Shown in pieces: positions 43,377-51,999 of a stretch of 64,000 nt of DNA (positions within the stretch are counted from its first letter, which is position 1; every line of letters starts with the position of its first letter). The notes below the pieces were generated by a model, which was given only the letters and a program-made list of their open reading frames with translations, ran no database searches and was not told the origin of the DNA. The position numbers were made by a program, and so were the translations under genes. Source of the stretch: Candidatus Bathyarchaeota archaeon (GTDB lineage: Archaea > Thermoproteota > Bathyarchaeia > Bathyarchaeales > Bathycorpusculaceae); assembly GCA_903901015.1 (NCBI GenBank), contig CAIUPH010000066.1, forward strand, positions 1 to 64,000. The letters run 5' to 3'.

Positions 43377-43961
43377 ATGAAGAATTCTTTAGGAGCAAAC
43401 ACTATCGTACCAACGACACCCGTTTGGGTTGTAGGAACCTATAACCAAGAGGGAAAACCAAACGTTATGACTGCCGCCTGGGGAGGCGTTTGCTGCTCTC
43501 AGCCACCATGCATCTATGTATCCCTGAGAAAAGCAACCTGTACCTACAGCAACATTGTAGGGCGGAAAGCGTTTACAGTTAATATTCCATCCGAAGCCTA
43601 CGTTAAAGAGGCTGATTATTTTGGAATCGCTTCGGCAAAAAATGTGGACAAATTTTCAGTAACAGGGCTTACTCCAGAGAAAAGCAACCTTGTCGATGCA
43701 CCCTACGTGAAAGAGTTTCCGCTGGTTATAGAGTGCAAGGTTATCAAAATCGTTGAAATTGGATTACACACACAATTCATCGGTGAAATCATGGATGTCA
43801 AAGCAGACTCCACAGTGCTTAACGAAAAGAACCTTCCAGACATCGAAAAAGTGAAACCGATAATTTGGAATATTGCAGAAATGTCCTATCACGGTGTTGG
43901 TAAAGGTTTGGGGCAATCGTTCTCAATTGGAAAAGAGGTAAAGCCAAAAAAGCAAAAGTAA
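43377..43961 (+). CDS. Flavin reductase-like FMN-binding protein
   Basis: This protein of about 194 aa belongs to the split-barrel flavin reductase family. It has [21 protein letters not shown], the start [19 protein letters not shown] and [19 protein letters not shown]. These proteins bind FMN and act as flavoredoxins or flavin reductases. ATG 43377, 4 nt beyond AGGTGAG, is preferred over the in-frame GTG 43368. It appears monocistronic. Confidence 0.88.
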   Translation: MKNSLGANTIVPTTPVWVVGTYNQEGKPNVMTAAWGGVCCSQPPCIYVSLRKATCTYSNIVGRKAFTVNIPSEAYVKEADYFGIASAKNVDKFSVTGLTPEKSNLVDAPYVKEFPLVIECKVIKIVEIGLHTQFIGEIMDVKADSTVLNEKNLPDIEKVKPIIWNIAEMSYHGVGKGLGQSFSIGKEVKPKKQK

Positions 43962-43991
43962 GTTAAGGGTCTAATTCAGGAATTCGAGGAG

Positions 43992-44197
43992 CCTATTTGG
44001 ATCTGAGGGGTGTGCAGTATTCTGTTTTTGGGTGGTTTGTTGCTTTTTTTCTGTTACTCTAAGTTGCCCGTTAGGAAAGTTAAACCGTAAAGAAAATACA
44101 AAACTGAATTGTGCACAGGGCTCAGATCCTATTAGTGGTTCTATGTTGAAACCTATAGGGGGTAGGCAAATCACTAAGGGGCAGGTCGGTATTGCCA
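43992..44197 (+). repeat. Dispersed intergenic repeat, copy R1
   Basis: The core begins GGATCTGAGGGGTG (43999) and ends CTCAGATCC (44129), so its 9-bp ends are perfect inverted repeats. A right flank holds GGTTCTATGTTGAAACC and TATAGGGGGTAGG, then GGCAGGTCGGTATTG. The core is shared with copies near 49.3 kb and 58.3 kb. The minus-strand ORF here (43971-44198) is a reading-frame shadow of the repeat. No TA-type target duplication is obvious. Confidence 0.8.
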
Positions 44198-44284
44198 CTT
44201 TTTAAGGTCAATTACTAATGTTTCCGCTATAGAAAAAAGTAATAAGTCTCAAGGGGTTATTTAGGAGTTTAAGAGGGAGCATTC

Positions 44285-44734
44285 GTGAGCGCTGATAAAG
44301 AAAAACTTAATCAACTGTTGCAGAAAGTTGATGAAATCGCGTTGTCGGTTAATAAAATTTCTGAGGAACTGCGAACAGTTTCCGCTTCACTCAAGTCCCT
44401 TGCAGTTGGACAAATCACTCAGCAACCAACAGTTCATGTAACCCGAACTCCCACGCCGTCCTCAACACCAGCCCCCACACAATCGGCGCCTCCAGCGGCT
44501 CCACGCGAAACCCCACAGCAACGCTCACTCGACGACATCCGCATGTCCTTCCCCGAAGAACTCGAAGCCCGACTCAGCTTCGACGAAAAAGGCGACTACA
44601 TCATCATAAAACCCAAACAGTTCCTCGGGTCTGAGAACTTCGCTAAAATCGCTTCAGCCGTCCGCGGCATGGGTGGAGAATATATCAGCGCTGGAAAAGA
44701 CTCGCATTTCAGAGTGCCCAAGAAAAAAGCGTAA
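44285..44734 (+). CDS. Hypothetical protein with coiled coil and Pro-rich linker
   Basis: This 149-aa protein has an N-terminal coiled coil (LNQLLQKVDEIALSVNKISE), a Thr/Pro linker (about 50-78) and a compact C-terminal domain containing DYIIIKPKQFLGSENFAKIA. The start is GTG 44285 with GAGGGAG 7 nt upstream. The layout of coiled coil plus tethered small domain suggests an oligomeric binding protein. No family is recognised. Confidence 0.72.
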   Translation: MSADKEKLNQLLQKVDEIALSVNKISEELRTVSASLKSLAVGQITQQPTVHVTRTPTPSSTPAPTQSAPPAAPRETPQQRSLDDIRMSFPEELEARLSFDEKGDYIIIKPKQFLGSENFAKIASAVRGMGGEYISAGKDSHFRVPKKKA

Positions 44735-44739
44735 AGAAA

Positions 44740-45012
44740 CTAAAGCACAACAAAATTTTTAAATTCACTCTTAAACGGTCCATAACTGACGTCCAGGTTG
44801 GTTACTTTTGCTTTAGGAGGACCCTCACGGCAATAGTTAACGAGCATCTTCACTGAGTGTTCTTCACCTTCAAAAACCGCTTCCACCCGCCCATCCATCG
44901 AGTTACGAACCCAACCCGTAACACCTAAGGCTTGCGCCTCAGAAAGAGTGCTTTGCCTAAAATAGACCCCCTGAACCCGCCCAGAAACCAACACATGCGC
45001 TCTAACTTTCAT
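44740..45012 (-). CDS. acyP: Acylphosphatase
   Basis: This 90-aa acylphosphatase hydrolyses carboxyl-phosphate bonds. The active-site loop SGRVQGVYFRQST with the catalytic Arg, and the Asn in TGWVRNSMDGRVEAVFEGE, are both present. The length is exactly that of the family. It converges on the upstream coiled-coil gene with 5 bp between them. Confidence 0.93.
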   Translation of the reverse strand: MKVRAHVLVSGRVQGVYFRQSTLSEAQALGVTGWVRNSMDGRVEAVFEGEEHSVKMLVNYCREGPPKAKVTNLDVSYGPFKSEFKNFVVL

Positions 45013-45279
45013 ACAGCATTCTTCGAATTAAAAGAAGAGATGGGGTTTAAAAATATGATTTATACAAAAAAAGGAAAAAAGGGCTGTTTACCATGGATCG
45101 ATTTTTTCGCCTCTCTAGAAAATGGTTTTCTATATGCGATTTAAGCCGTTGTGGTTGCCCGTACACAGCAGCAATCCGCTAACAAATTCACTTTCACTTA
45201 TCCCTCCGCTGCAGGAACCCGTCGGCGGCGGCTTTAATTTAAAAGAGTTTTTTGCCGATTAGCATGTTGGAGACTTAAA

Positions 45280-45618
45280 ATGTTTACGGGGAACTGTGGG
45301 AAACTGATGGTTTATGCGTCAACCGGGGTTTTAGGTAGGGAACGGTTGGAATCAGTGAGGGCTGCTGCGAAGGAAACAGCTAAACGGTTGAACTTGGATT
45401 TTGAGATGGTGCGGTTTGAACGGGCATCTTCACCCATATACGTGTACTACGAAGAAAACAACTGTGAAGAACCCATACCATTATACTGCGACGAAGGCAA
45501 AATAACCAATTTAGAAGAAATCAGCAATAAAATAAGAAACATGATGTTTGTCCTGTCATTTCACCCTAAGCATCTTGCGCTAAGGGAAATGAGACAGGAA
45601 ATTCTCAAACTTTCCTAA
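45280..45618 (+). CDS. Hypothetical protein
   Basis: This 112-aa protein begins MFTGNCGKLMVYASTGVLGR, with a helical stretch (ERLESVRAAAKETAKRLN), then two acidic strand regions and a C-terminal basic helix. I do not recognise it. It overlaps the 3' end of the arcadin-like gene on the opposite strand by 14 bp. The ATG at 45280 follows a TTTAAAA-type TATA region. Confidence 0.6.
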   Translation: MFTGNCGKLMVYASTGVLGRERLESVRAAAKETAKRLNLDFEMVRFERASSPIYVYYEENNCEEPIPLYCDEGKITNLEEISNKIRNMMFVLSFHPKHLALREMRQEILKLS

Positions 45619-45946
45619 AACGGATCGCTTGGTTCTCAAGCACAACCTCGTAAACCTGGTTAACGTCAAAGGTTATGCATAGGCTATCATATTCCTGCTC
45701 GGTTAAGAACAAAATTATTTTTGGAGTCGCCATCTGTGTGCGCTGAGGCAAAAACGGCATCTGTGTCTGAAGCGCTTGCATGATGTCCTGCGCCATTTTG
45801 GCTTCGTCTGATTGTGGTCTAACGATGTAAGGGTTGACTTCCCGTTCTTCAAGAAGCTCGATTCTTTTACCGAGGTTACCGTCTAAATCTTTAGTCGATT
45901 CAATTTTGTTAACTCTAACACGGAACAAGCGATTCACACTCTCCAT
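45605..45946 (-). CDS. Arcadin-1-like protein
   Basis: This 113-aa protein has FRVRVNKIESTKDLDGNLGK and RIELLEERE near the start, and ATPKIILFLTEQEYDSLCIT followed by FDVNQVYEVVL near the end. This pattern matches arcadin-1, a crenactin-associated protein, as I recall the family. Arcadins are encoded near crenactin in Thermoproteales, but no actin gene is in this window. Confidence rests on memory of the family signature only. Confidence 0.55.
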   Translation of the reverse strand: MESVNRLFRVRVNKIESTKDLDGNLGKRIELLEEREVNPYIVRPQSDEAKMAQDIMQALQTQMPFLPQRTQMATPKIILFLTEQEYDSLCITFDVNQVYEVVLENQAIRFRKV

Positions 45947-46038
45947 ATGGATTAGACAGTCACAGATTTAATTGTTTACACCCACCGCTGAGCAGTTTAC
46001 CCTTTAAAGGTGTTTTTCACTCAAGAAAGTTTGCCATG

Positions 46039-46638
46039 TTACTTGACTGATTTTTCAACGGTGGCATCCGGATTTGCCGTTTTCTTAATTTCAGCGATTC
46101 TCTTGTCGAGAACCCTTAGCTTGTCACGCATGGTTTTAACTGATTCAAAAAGGTGGTTTCGCTGGTGCTCAAGCTGTTTGAGGTTTTCTTCGCCGCCAGC
46201 TTTGTCCTCGAGAAAAGCCGAGAAAGGAGAATGAAAAGGAGGCATAGAAACGTCAGCTGCTTCGACGTTTAGGACGTCGCGGGAGAATTCGCGGAAGAGG
46301 CTGCCGATGTTGTTGAAGATTTCTGTTTGTTTGAGGATGGCGTGCCTGAGGATTAGTTCGCCTGATTGGGTGATTTTGTATACTTTTAATCTTCGGTTTT
46401 TCTGGGTTTCCCAGTGTCCTTTGATGTATCCTGATTTTTCTAGATCGCGAAGGATGGGGTAGACTCCGCCTGCGGTGGGTTGCCAGAAGCCTTTGGTGCG
46501 GCTGTTGATTTCTTTCATGATTTCGTAGCCGTGGGAGGGTTTTTTGTTGAGGAGGATGAGGACTCCCATTCGTATGTAGCCTTTTTGGGCTTCTTTCATC
46601 CAGCTAGCAGTTGTCTTGTCTTCGGAGTCTGTTGTCAT
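46039..46638 (-). CDS. PadR-family transcriptional regulator
   Basis: This 199-aa protein has a PadR winged helix (YIRMGVLILLNKKPSHGYEI, TAGGVYPILRDLEKSGYIKG and RRLKVYKITQSGE) and a long helical C-terminal dimerisation part. It is divergently transcribed from the ABC exporter at 46730-48946 and probably represses it. A perfect palindrome lies between the two genes. Confidence 0.9.
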   Translation of the reverse strand: MTTDSEDKTTASWMKEAQKGYIRMGVLILLNKKPSHGYEIMKEINSRTKGFWQPTAGGVYPILRDLEKSGYIKGHWETQKNRRLKVYKITQSGELILRHAILKQTEIFNNIGSLFREFSRDVLNVEAADVSMPPFHSPFSAFLEDKAGGEENLKQLEHQRNHLFESVKTMRDKLRVLDKRIAEIKKTANPDATVEKSVK

Positions 46639-46684
46639 TAAGATTCAAAACTATATTGTAGTTGGGTAATACTTATATTTTACC

Positions 46685-46696
46685 GCAATATATTGC
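46685..46696. promoter_or_regulatory. Probable PadR operator
   Basis: GCAATATATTGC is a perfect 12-bp palindrome between the divergent padR and ABC-exporter genes. ACTATTGCAAG repeats a half-site close by. Its location 33 nt before ATG 46730 overlaps the likely TATA box of the exporter. Confidence 0.55.
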
Positions 46697-46729
46697 ACTG
46701 AATACTATTGCAAGAATGTGAAATCCAAA

Positions 46730-47755
46730 ATGGCAAATGAATCTATAATCCAAGTTGACCATCTTACAAAGATGTTCAAAAAATTTACAGCCGTAGACGA
46801 CATCTCGTTCGACGTTAAAAAAGGTGAAATCTTCGGACTGCTGGGTCCAAACGGCGCAGGCAAAAGCACCACCCTGCGAATGCTCTCAACCTTGTCTAGA
46901 CCTACAAAGGGAACCGCCACCATCGGCGGGTTCGACACGGTAAAGAACGACACAGAAGTACGCAAACTAATCGGCATCGTATCTGAAAAAATGATTATTT
47001 ACAACCGCTTAACCGCAAAAGAGAACCTCTCGTTCTTTGGCAGCCTCTTCAACATCCCAAAAGACACGCTGAACAAAAGAATCGACGACTTACTTGAGCT
47101 TGTCCAATTGACCAAGTTCAAGGACGCTCAAGTCGGCACGTTCTCAACTGGCATGCGGCAAAGAATGAACGTGGTACGCGCCTTACTAAACATGCCCCAA
47201 GTCCTGTTTCTTGACGAGCCAACGCTGGGTTTAGACCCTCAGTCGTCAGTGGAAATCAGGGAATTCGTGAGAAAACTCAACCAGGAACAAGGAACCACCG
47301 TCATTATAACCACACACATGATGCTTGACGCTGACTTACTCTGCGACCGCATAGCTATCATCGACCACGGCAAAATCATCGCCCTTGACACTTCAACTAA
47401 CCTTAAAAAGATAATTTCAGGCGGAGACACCATGATAATAAAACTTGAAATAGCAAACCTAACCCCCACCATGGTAGCCACCGTAAAAGCACTCAGCTGC
47501 GCAGATGCGGTAACCCAGGAAAACTCCACAACCCTGCACGTTATAGTCCACGGCGAAGAAGCTTTCGACTCAATTATTGATTCAATCAGAAAAACAAATG
47601 GAAAGATAACTTCAATGGCGAATCTGCAGCCTTCCCTCGAAGACGTATTCCTGCACATTACTGGTCACGAAGTTAGAGACAGCGCAGACCAAAAAATCAA
47701 GCAGGAACATGGTCCCGGGAAACGGTTTGGTGCGGCGCCAAGCAGAGTTAGGTGA
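46730..47755 (+). CDS. ABC exporter ATP-binding protein
   Basis: This protein of about 341 aa is an ABC ATPase of the drug/polysaccharide exporter type. It has LLGPNGAGKSTTLRML (Walker A), FSTGMRQRMNVVRALLNMPQ (signature) and VLFLDEPTLGLDP (Walker B), then TTHMM (switch). ATG 46730 is chosen over GTG 46718. The permease gene follows after 6 bp. Regulation by the divergent PadR is likely. Confidence 0.92.
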   Translation: MANESIIQVDHLTKMFKKFTAVDDISFDVKKGEIFGLLGPNGAGKSTTLRMLSTLSRPTKGTATIGGFDTVKNDTEVRKLIGIVSEKMIIYNRLTAKENLSFFGSLFNIPKDTLNKRIDDLLELVQLTKFKDAQVGTFSTGMRQRMNVVRALLNMPQVLFLDEPTLGLDPQSSVEIREFVRKLNQEQGTTVIITTHMMLDADLLCDRIAIIDHGKIIALDTSTNLKKIISGGDTMIIKLEIANLTPTMVATVKALSCADAVTQENSTTLHVIVHGEEAFDSIIDSIRKTNGKITSMANLQPSLEDVFLHITGHEVRDSADQKIKQEHGPGKRFGAAPSRVR

Positions 47756-47761
47756 TAGAAC

Positions 47762-48946
47762 ATGACTGTACAAACTATTCTTCAACATAGCTTTAGAATC
47801 GCCCAAAAAGACTTAACTGAACTATTCCGAAACCGGCTCGGATTAGTGCTCTTAATCGTTATGCCGTTGTTCATGATGATTATGGTTGGCTTCATTTACC
47901 CGTCTAACGGCACAATCACGGGTTTGCAAGTTGGCGTAGTCAACGAAGACCAAGGTTATAACGGTAACACTAACGCAAGCTTAAGCTTCCTGATGGGTTT
48001 ACAAGGGATTAATAATCAAACACACATGCTTGTAATGACCAACGTATCCAGCTTAGCGGACCTTAAGGATCAGGTGCAAAGAGGCGCCATAGAAGGCGGT
48101 ATCATGATACCCGCCAACTTCAGCCAGAGCCTAATGAGCGGGCAGCAAGGCACAATAATCATCGTCAGTGACGAATCCAACCCTCAGATATCTGCCACAA
48201 TAAAAGGCGCTTTAACGGGAGTGTTCAACGTTATGAGCCAGCAGCTAGCCATTCACAACGTACGGCCATTGAACGCGACAAACTCGCTTGCAGTCGTACA
48301 GCCTTACAGCATACAATCTCAAGGTGTAGTTAACGGTAATCCAAGCTACTTTGACTTCATCGCGCCAGGCATCATGGCTATGACCGTGATGATGAGCGTT
48401 ATGACAGGCTTGCCAGTCGCTATCTCCCAGGAGAAAGAAGTCGGCACGATGGACGGCATGATGGTTGCGCCAGTAAACCGCCTCTCAATCCTGCTGGGCA
48501 AAACAATTGCGCAGACGGGCAGAGGCTTAATCCAAGGAGTCATAATCTTGGCATTAGCAATCGGCATATTCGGAGTCGCCATACAAGGAAGCATCCTGCT
48601 CGTGTTTGCGCTGCTGCTGCTGGGTGTGTTTAGCTTCGTGGGCTTAGGCATAGTCGTAACATCCTTCACCAAAGACCAGGAAACCGCACAGATGCTCATG
48701 ATGACACTGATGTTCCCAATGATGTTCCTTGGCGGAGTGTTCTTCCCGATACAGCAAATGCCATGGTATATGCAAGACATCTCAAAGTTCCTGCCGCTAA
48801 CCTATGCTTCAAGTGCTCTACGGAAAGTCATGGTGCTGGGCGCAGGCATACCGCAGATATCCACGGAACTCATCGTACTGATAGTGTTCGGCGTAGTCAT
48901 GATTGCCATTGCACTGCCAGTATTTAAGCGGATGATGATACGGTAG
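47762..48946 (+). CDS. ABC-2 type permease
   Basis: This 394-aa permease begins with a cytoplasmic lead and helix (LGLVLLIVMPLFMMIMVGF). A large extracytoplasmic loop follows (about 45-195), then five helices, with EKEVGTMDGMMVAPVNRLSI (a coupling-helix-like ABC-2 motif) before the central ones. It pairs with the upstream ATPase to form an exporter of drugs or lipids. The substrate is unknown. Confidence 0.9.
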   Translation: MTVQTILQHSFRIAQKDLTELFRNRLGLVLLIVMPLFMMIMVGFIYPSNGTITGLQVGVVNEDQGYNGNTNASLSFLMGLQGINNQTHMLVMTNVSSLADLKDQVQRGAIEGGIMIPANFSQSLMSGQQGTIIIVSDESNPQISATIKGALTGVFNVMSQQLAIHNVRPLNATNSLAVVQPYSIQSQGVVNGNPSYFDFIAPGIMAMTVMMSVMTGLPVAISQEKEVGTMDGMMVAPVNRLSILLGKTIAQTGRGLIQGVIILALAIGIFGVAIQGSILLVFALLLLGVFSFVGLGIVVTSFTKDQETAQMLMMTLMFPMMFLGGVFFPIQQMPWYMQDISKFLPLTYASSALRKVMVLGAGIPQISTELIVLIVFGVVMIAIALPVFKRMMIR

Positions 48947-48958
48947 GAACGAGAAACC

Positions 48959-49114
48959 TTGAGCACACTCTGTTCCAAATGCCCCTTTTTCCAGCTCGCG
49001 CCGCTTCTAAGGCGCAAAAACGCACGCAAACGCTGCCGCATCGAACCCCAACGCCAACTCCGAATCTACGAATGCAAAGACTACCCTGAAAAAAAGGGGC
49101 TCTTCCAAAAATAA
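48959..49114 (+). CDS. 51-aa Cys-containing small protein
   Basis: This ORF is below the track cutoff. TTG 48959 to TAA 49114 encodes MSTLCSKCPFFQLAPLLRRK and a basic end with two more Cys (RCRIE and YECKDY). The four Cys could bind zinc or a cluster. AGGAA lies upstream, and it begins 12 bp after the ABC permease, so it could be the third gene of that operon. Whether it is expressed is unproven. Confidence 0.5.
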   Translation: MSTLCSKCPFFQLAPLLRRKNARKRCRIEPQRQLRIYECKDYPEKKGLFQK

Positions 49115-49131
49115 TTTTTTTCTTTTTTGTT
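49112..49131 (+). terminator. Oligo-T termination region after the exporter operon
   Basis: Two T-runs (TTTTTTTT and TTTTTT) follow the stop of the 51-aa gene. Archaeal transcription commonly ends at such oligo-T tracts. The short repeat at 49125-49156 begins here. Confidence 0.45.
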
Positions 49132-49156
49132 GACCTGTTGAAAATGGAATTTAAGC
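49125..49156 (+). repeat. Short repeat, copy 2 of 2
   Basis: TTTTGTTGACCTGTTGAAAA followed by TGGAATTTAAGC matches 35217-35247 with a few changes. It lies just past the T-run after the exporter genes. Confidence 0.4.
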
Positions 49157-49230
49157 TTTTTTAGCCCTTTTCCCTGCACCCTTCTTTTCCAAAGTACTGA
49201 TTTTCAACATGCTAATGTGTTTGTTTTGAG

Positions 49231-49416
49231 CCAATACTGACCTACCCCCTATAGGTTTCAACATAGATATCCTATTTGGATCTGAGGGGTGTGTAGTATT
49301 CTGTTTTTTGGTGGTTTGTTGCTTTTTTTCTGTTACTCTAAAGTTGCCCGTCAGGAAAGTTAAACAGTGAAGAAAACACAAAACCGAATTGTGCACAGAG
49401 CTCGGATCCAAATAGG
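49231..49416 (-). repeat. Dispersed intergenic repeat, copy R2
   Basis: The core (49271-49416) has near-perfect 16-bp ends: CCTATTTGGATCTGAG and the inverse of CTCGGATCCAAATAGG. Its base sequence runs in the same direction as R1, but the flank block (CCTACCCCCTATAGGTTTCA) lies on the left here and reads as the reverse complement of the R1 right flank. The core is therefore inverted relative to its flank. The minus ORF 49151-49411 is a shadow. Confidence 0.8.
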
Positions 49417-49535
49417 TTGGGCAGAATCTGCAATTTCAAGAAAAAACAATCGTATTTCGCTGTTTTTTTGTGATTAGTCCCGTTACGGTTTTATATTCTA
49501 CTATCAGCATAGAACAGGAAAAGAAGAGATTGCTC

Positions 49536-50978
49536 ATGTCTGATACTGGTGTAACCGTAAAGAAAAGCGAAGACTTCTCAGAATGGTATGTTCAAGTCGT
49601 TTTGAAAGCTGAACTTGCAGATTACGCGCCCGTGAAAGGCTGCATGATTATCCGCCCCGACGCCTACGCGGTCTGGGAGAAAATCCAAGAGGTTGTTAAC
49701 CAAAAAATCAAAGCCACTGGGCACAGCAACGTGTATTTCCCGATGTTTATCCCTGAGAGCTTCCTCAAAAAAGAAGCCGAACACTTCGCTGGCTTCACCC
49801 CCGAAGTTGCGTGGATTACTCAGGGTGGAGATACGCCGCTTGAAGAGAGGTTGGCGGTTCGACCTACCAGTGAAACCATCATGTACGCTATGTTTAGCAA
49901 ATGGATTCGCAGTTGGCGCGACTTGCCATTGAAGATTAACCAGTGGTGTAACATTGTGCGCTGGGAAACTAAGGCGACGAAGCTGTTTTTGCGTACACGC
50001 GAGTTTCTCTGGCAGGAAGGACACACTGCACACGCAACCGCGGAGGAAGCAGAGGCGGAAGTATTGTACGCACTCGGCGAATACAAGGACATAATGGAGA
50101 ATTACCTGGCTATTCCAGTAGTCGTTGGCACCAAGAGTGATAGCGAAAAATTCGCGGGAGCCCTCTATACCACCGCGCTCGAATCCATCATGCCCGACGG
50201 TAAAGCGTTGCAGATGGGAACCAGCCACAACCTCGGCCAGCACTTCGCCAAGGTGTTTGATGTGAAGTACATTGGTGAAGACAAGCAGGACCACTTTGTT
50301 TGGCAGACCAGCTGGGGCATCACCACAAGGCTCATCGGCGCCATGATTATGGTTCACGGCGACGACAAAGGCTTAGTGATGCCGCCGAAAGTTGCACCAA
50401 CACAGGTTGTCATCGTTCCAATTCCATTTAAGGGACTTGAAGCTGAAGCAATCGCGGCCAAAACCAAGGAAATCGCTGGAGCACTCAAAGCCAAAGGAGT
50501 CAGCGTTATTTTAGATGACCGCAACGAGTACACGCCAGGCTGGAAATTCCACCAGTGGGAACTCAAAGGCATCCCAATCCGCATCGAGCTGGGTCCACGA
50601 GACCTCAAAGCGGGCCAAGTGGTCATGGTTCGGCGGGACACTGGGCAGAAGACGCCGGTCGCTGAAGCAGACATCTCAACTACCGTGGAGAAACTGCTGC
50701 AGGAAATCCAAGATAATCTCTTCGCGAAAGCCAAAGCCATCCTCCAGGACAAGACCACTTCAGTGCAGAGCTATGACGAATTCAAGAAAGTGCTCGGAGA
50801 GAAAGGTGGATTCATCAAGGCAGCATGGTGCGGCAGCCCCGACTGCGAAGCCAAAGTAAAGGACCAAACAGGCGCCACCATCCGCGTGCGACCCTTCCAG
50901 AAAGAAGAACCGACCAGAGACTGCATCGTCTGCGGGCAGAAAGCCAAGGAAACCGTGTACTTCGCAAGGTCGTACTAA
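49536..50978 (+). CDS. proS: Prolyl-tRNA synthetase (archaeal/eukaryotic type)
   Basis: This 480-aa ProRS charges tRNA-Pro. Class II motifs are visible: VYFPMFIPESFLKKEAEH, RPTSETIMYAMFSKWIRSWR, LRTREFLWQEGHTAH and GTSHNLGQHFAKVFD. The C-terminal zinc domain has CGSPDC and CIVCGQKAKETVYFARSY, ending in the conserved Tyr. The track start at 49470 adds 22 residues that are unlike the family; ATG 49536 is preferred. TTTTATATT near 49488 is a TATA candidate. Confidence 0.95.
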   Translation: MSDTGVTVKKSEDFSEWYVQVVLKAELADYAPVKGCMIIRPDAYAVWEKIQEVVNQKIKATGHSNVYFPMFIPESFLKKEAEHFAGFTPEVAWITQGGDTPLEERLAVRPTSETIMYAMFSKWIRSWRDLPLKINQWCNIVRWETKATKLFLRTREFLWQEGHTAHATAEEAEAEVLYALGEYKDIMENYLAIPVVVGTKSDSEKFAGALYTTALESIMPDGKALQMGTSHNLGQHFAKVFDVKYIGEDKQDHFVWQTSWGITTRLIGAMIMVHGDDKGLVMPPKVAPTQVVIVPIPFKGLEAEAIAAKTKEIAGALKAKGVSVILDDRNEYTPGWKFHQWELKGIPIRIELGPRDLKAGQVVMVRRDTGQKTPVAEADISTTVEKLLQEIQDNLFAKAKAILQDKTTSVQSYDEFKKVLGEKGGFIKAAWCGSPDCEAKVKDQTGATIRVRPFQKEEPTRDCIVCGQKAKETVYFARSY

Positions 50979-50990
50979 ACTCCCAAAACT

Positions 50991-51007
50991 TTTCTTTTTT
51001 TTCCTTT
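50991..51007 (+). terminator. Oligo-T termination region after proS
   Basis: TTTTCTTTTTTTTCCTTT follows the proS stop by about 13 nt, without a strong hairpin. This is the usual form of an archaeal intrinsic terminator. Confidence 0.45.
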
Positions 51008-51101
51008 CATTAAATTCTCAGCTTAAAACACGTGAATGTTGCATTTACATCAAAAATAAAGCATAATCTTTTCTTTAACCTTCCCAAATAAGGTTCAGAG
51101 A

Positions 51102-51887
51102 TTGCCTGCCCTGGCTATAGACAAGCAAACTAATGAACTGAAAAAGAAAATCTTCGAGTTTCACCAGAGTACACATGGCACATTAGCAAATAATCAGGCA
51201 ATCTCCGATCCAAAAGGCGACTATTTCCAGTATTCACGGTATCACGGTATACTGGAGGAATTCGGTAATCTTTCTTTTCAAAACTTTTTAGACGTGGGCT
51301 GCGCCGAAGGCATGTATCTTTTAGCCGTGAAAAACAGGTGGCGGCAATGCGATGTGTGTGGCGTCGATTTTTCTTCGGCTGGACTTAAAAAAGCGAAAGC
51401 TTAAAGCAATCACTCTGAGTCTTTGACCTGTGCGGATGCAGCGCATCTTCCGTTCAAAGACGGCTCTTTCGAGCTGGTACTGTGCTCGAAAACCCTTGAA
51501 CACATCGTCGATGATGGTGCAGCCATCAGGGAACTGAGAAGAATCTGCGGTAATGCATGCGTGATAACGGTTCCTTCTTTTAGCAGCCAAAGGGCGAAAA
51601 CACACTTTAAACCCGATGTAAACTGCACACGCGATTCCCACCTGCGCAAGTACCTTCGAAGCGACCTTGAGGACACGTTGGGCGGCTTGTTTGGAAAAGT
51701 CACTATCTGCGATTTATCCTCTTGGTATCTCTCATCCGCAGGTATACTCATGCACATGTTCCTTCCCAAACGTGTCGCTTCAGGATTCGGTTATTTCTTT
51801 AGCAAATTTGCAGCTCTCGACTACCGCTTAAGCAAGGCAGGAGCACATGGGTACTCGTTCATCTGCATCTGTAAAACTGCAACTTGA
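51102..51887 (+). pseudogene. Class I SAM methyltransferase interrupted by an in-frame stop
   Basis: The track lists two ORFs (51102-51404 and 51423-51887), but they are in the same frame. The first ends FLDVGCAEGMYLLAVKN then GVDFSSAGLKKAKA, covering motif I and the next strand of a methyltransferase. TAA at 51402 follows. The second resumes SNHSESLTCADAAHLPFKDG then ELVLCSKTLEHIVDDGA, motifs II-III. Together they make a normal protein of about 261 codons with one nonsense codon. TAG decoding (pyrrolysine) does not apply to TAA. Either the gene is recently inactivated or the base call is wrong. Confidence 0.8.
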
Positions 51888-51999
51888 CCAGCGAACGCAA
51901 CTGCGTCTATCTTTAGTGCATAGCGGTATGCTTGTGGGTTTCACGTTAGGAACGTTTATTTTTTGGGGACGCAAGTGTTCTGGTTACAGGTAAGCAGCT

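Noticed and set aside
43971-44198. 75-aa minus-strand ORF similar to ORF 49151-49411
   Set aside because: Similarity comes from the DNA repeat; the third copy has stops in the equivalent frame, so it is not a conserved protein.
49151-49411. 86-aa minus-strand ORF
   Set aside because: It lies in repeat R2 and shows the same shadow peptide as R1.
51402-51404. Stop-codon readthrough as pyrrolysine
   Set aside because: The codon is TAA, not TAG, and no PylS/PylT genes are seen here.
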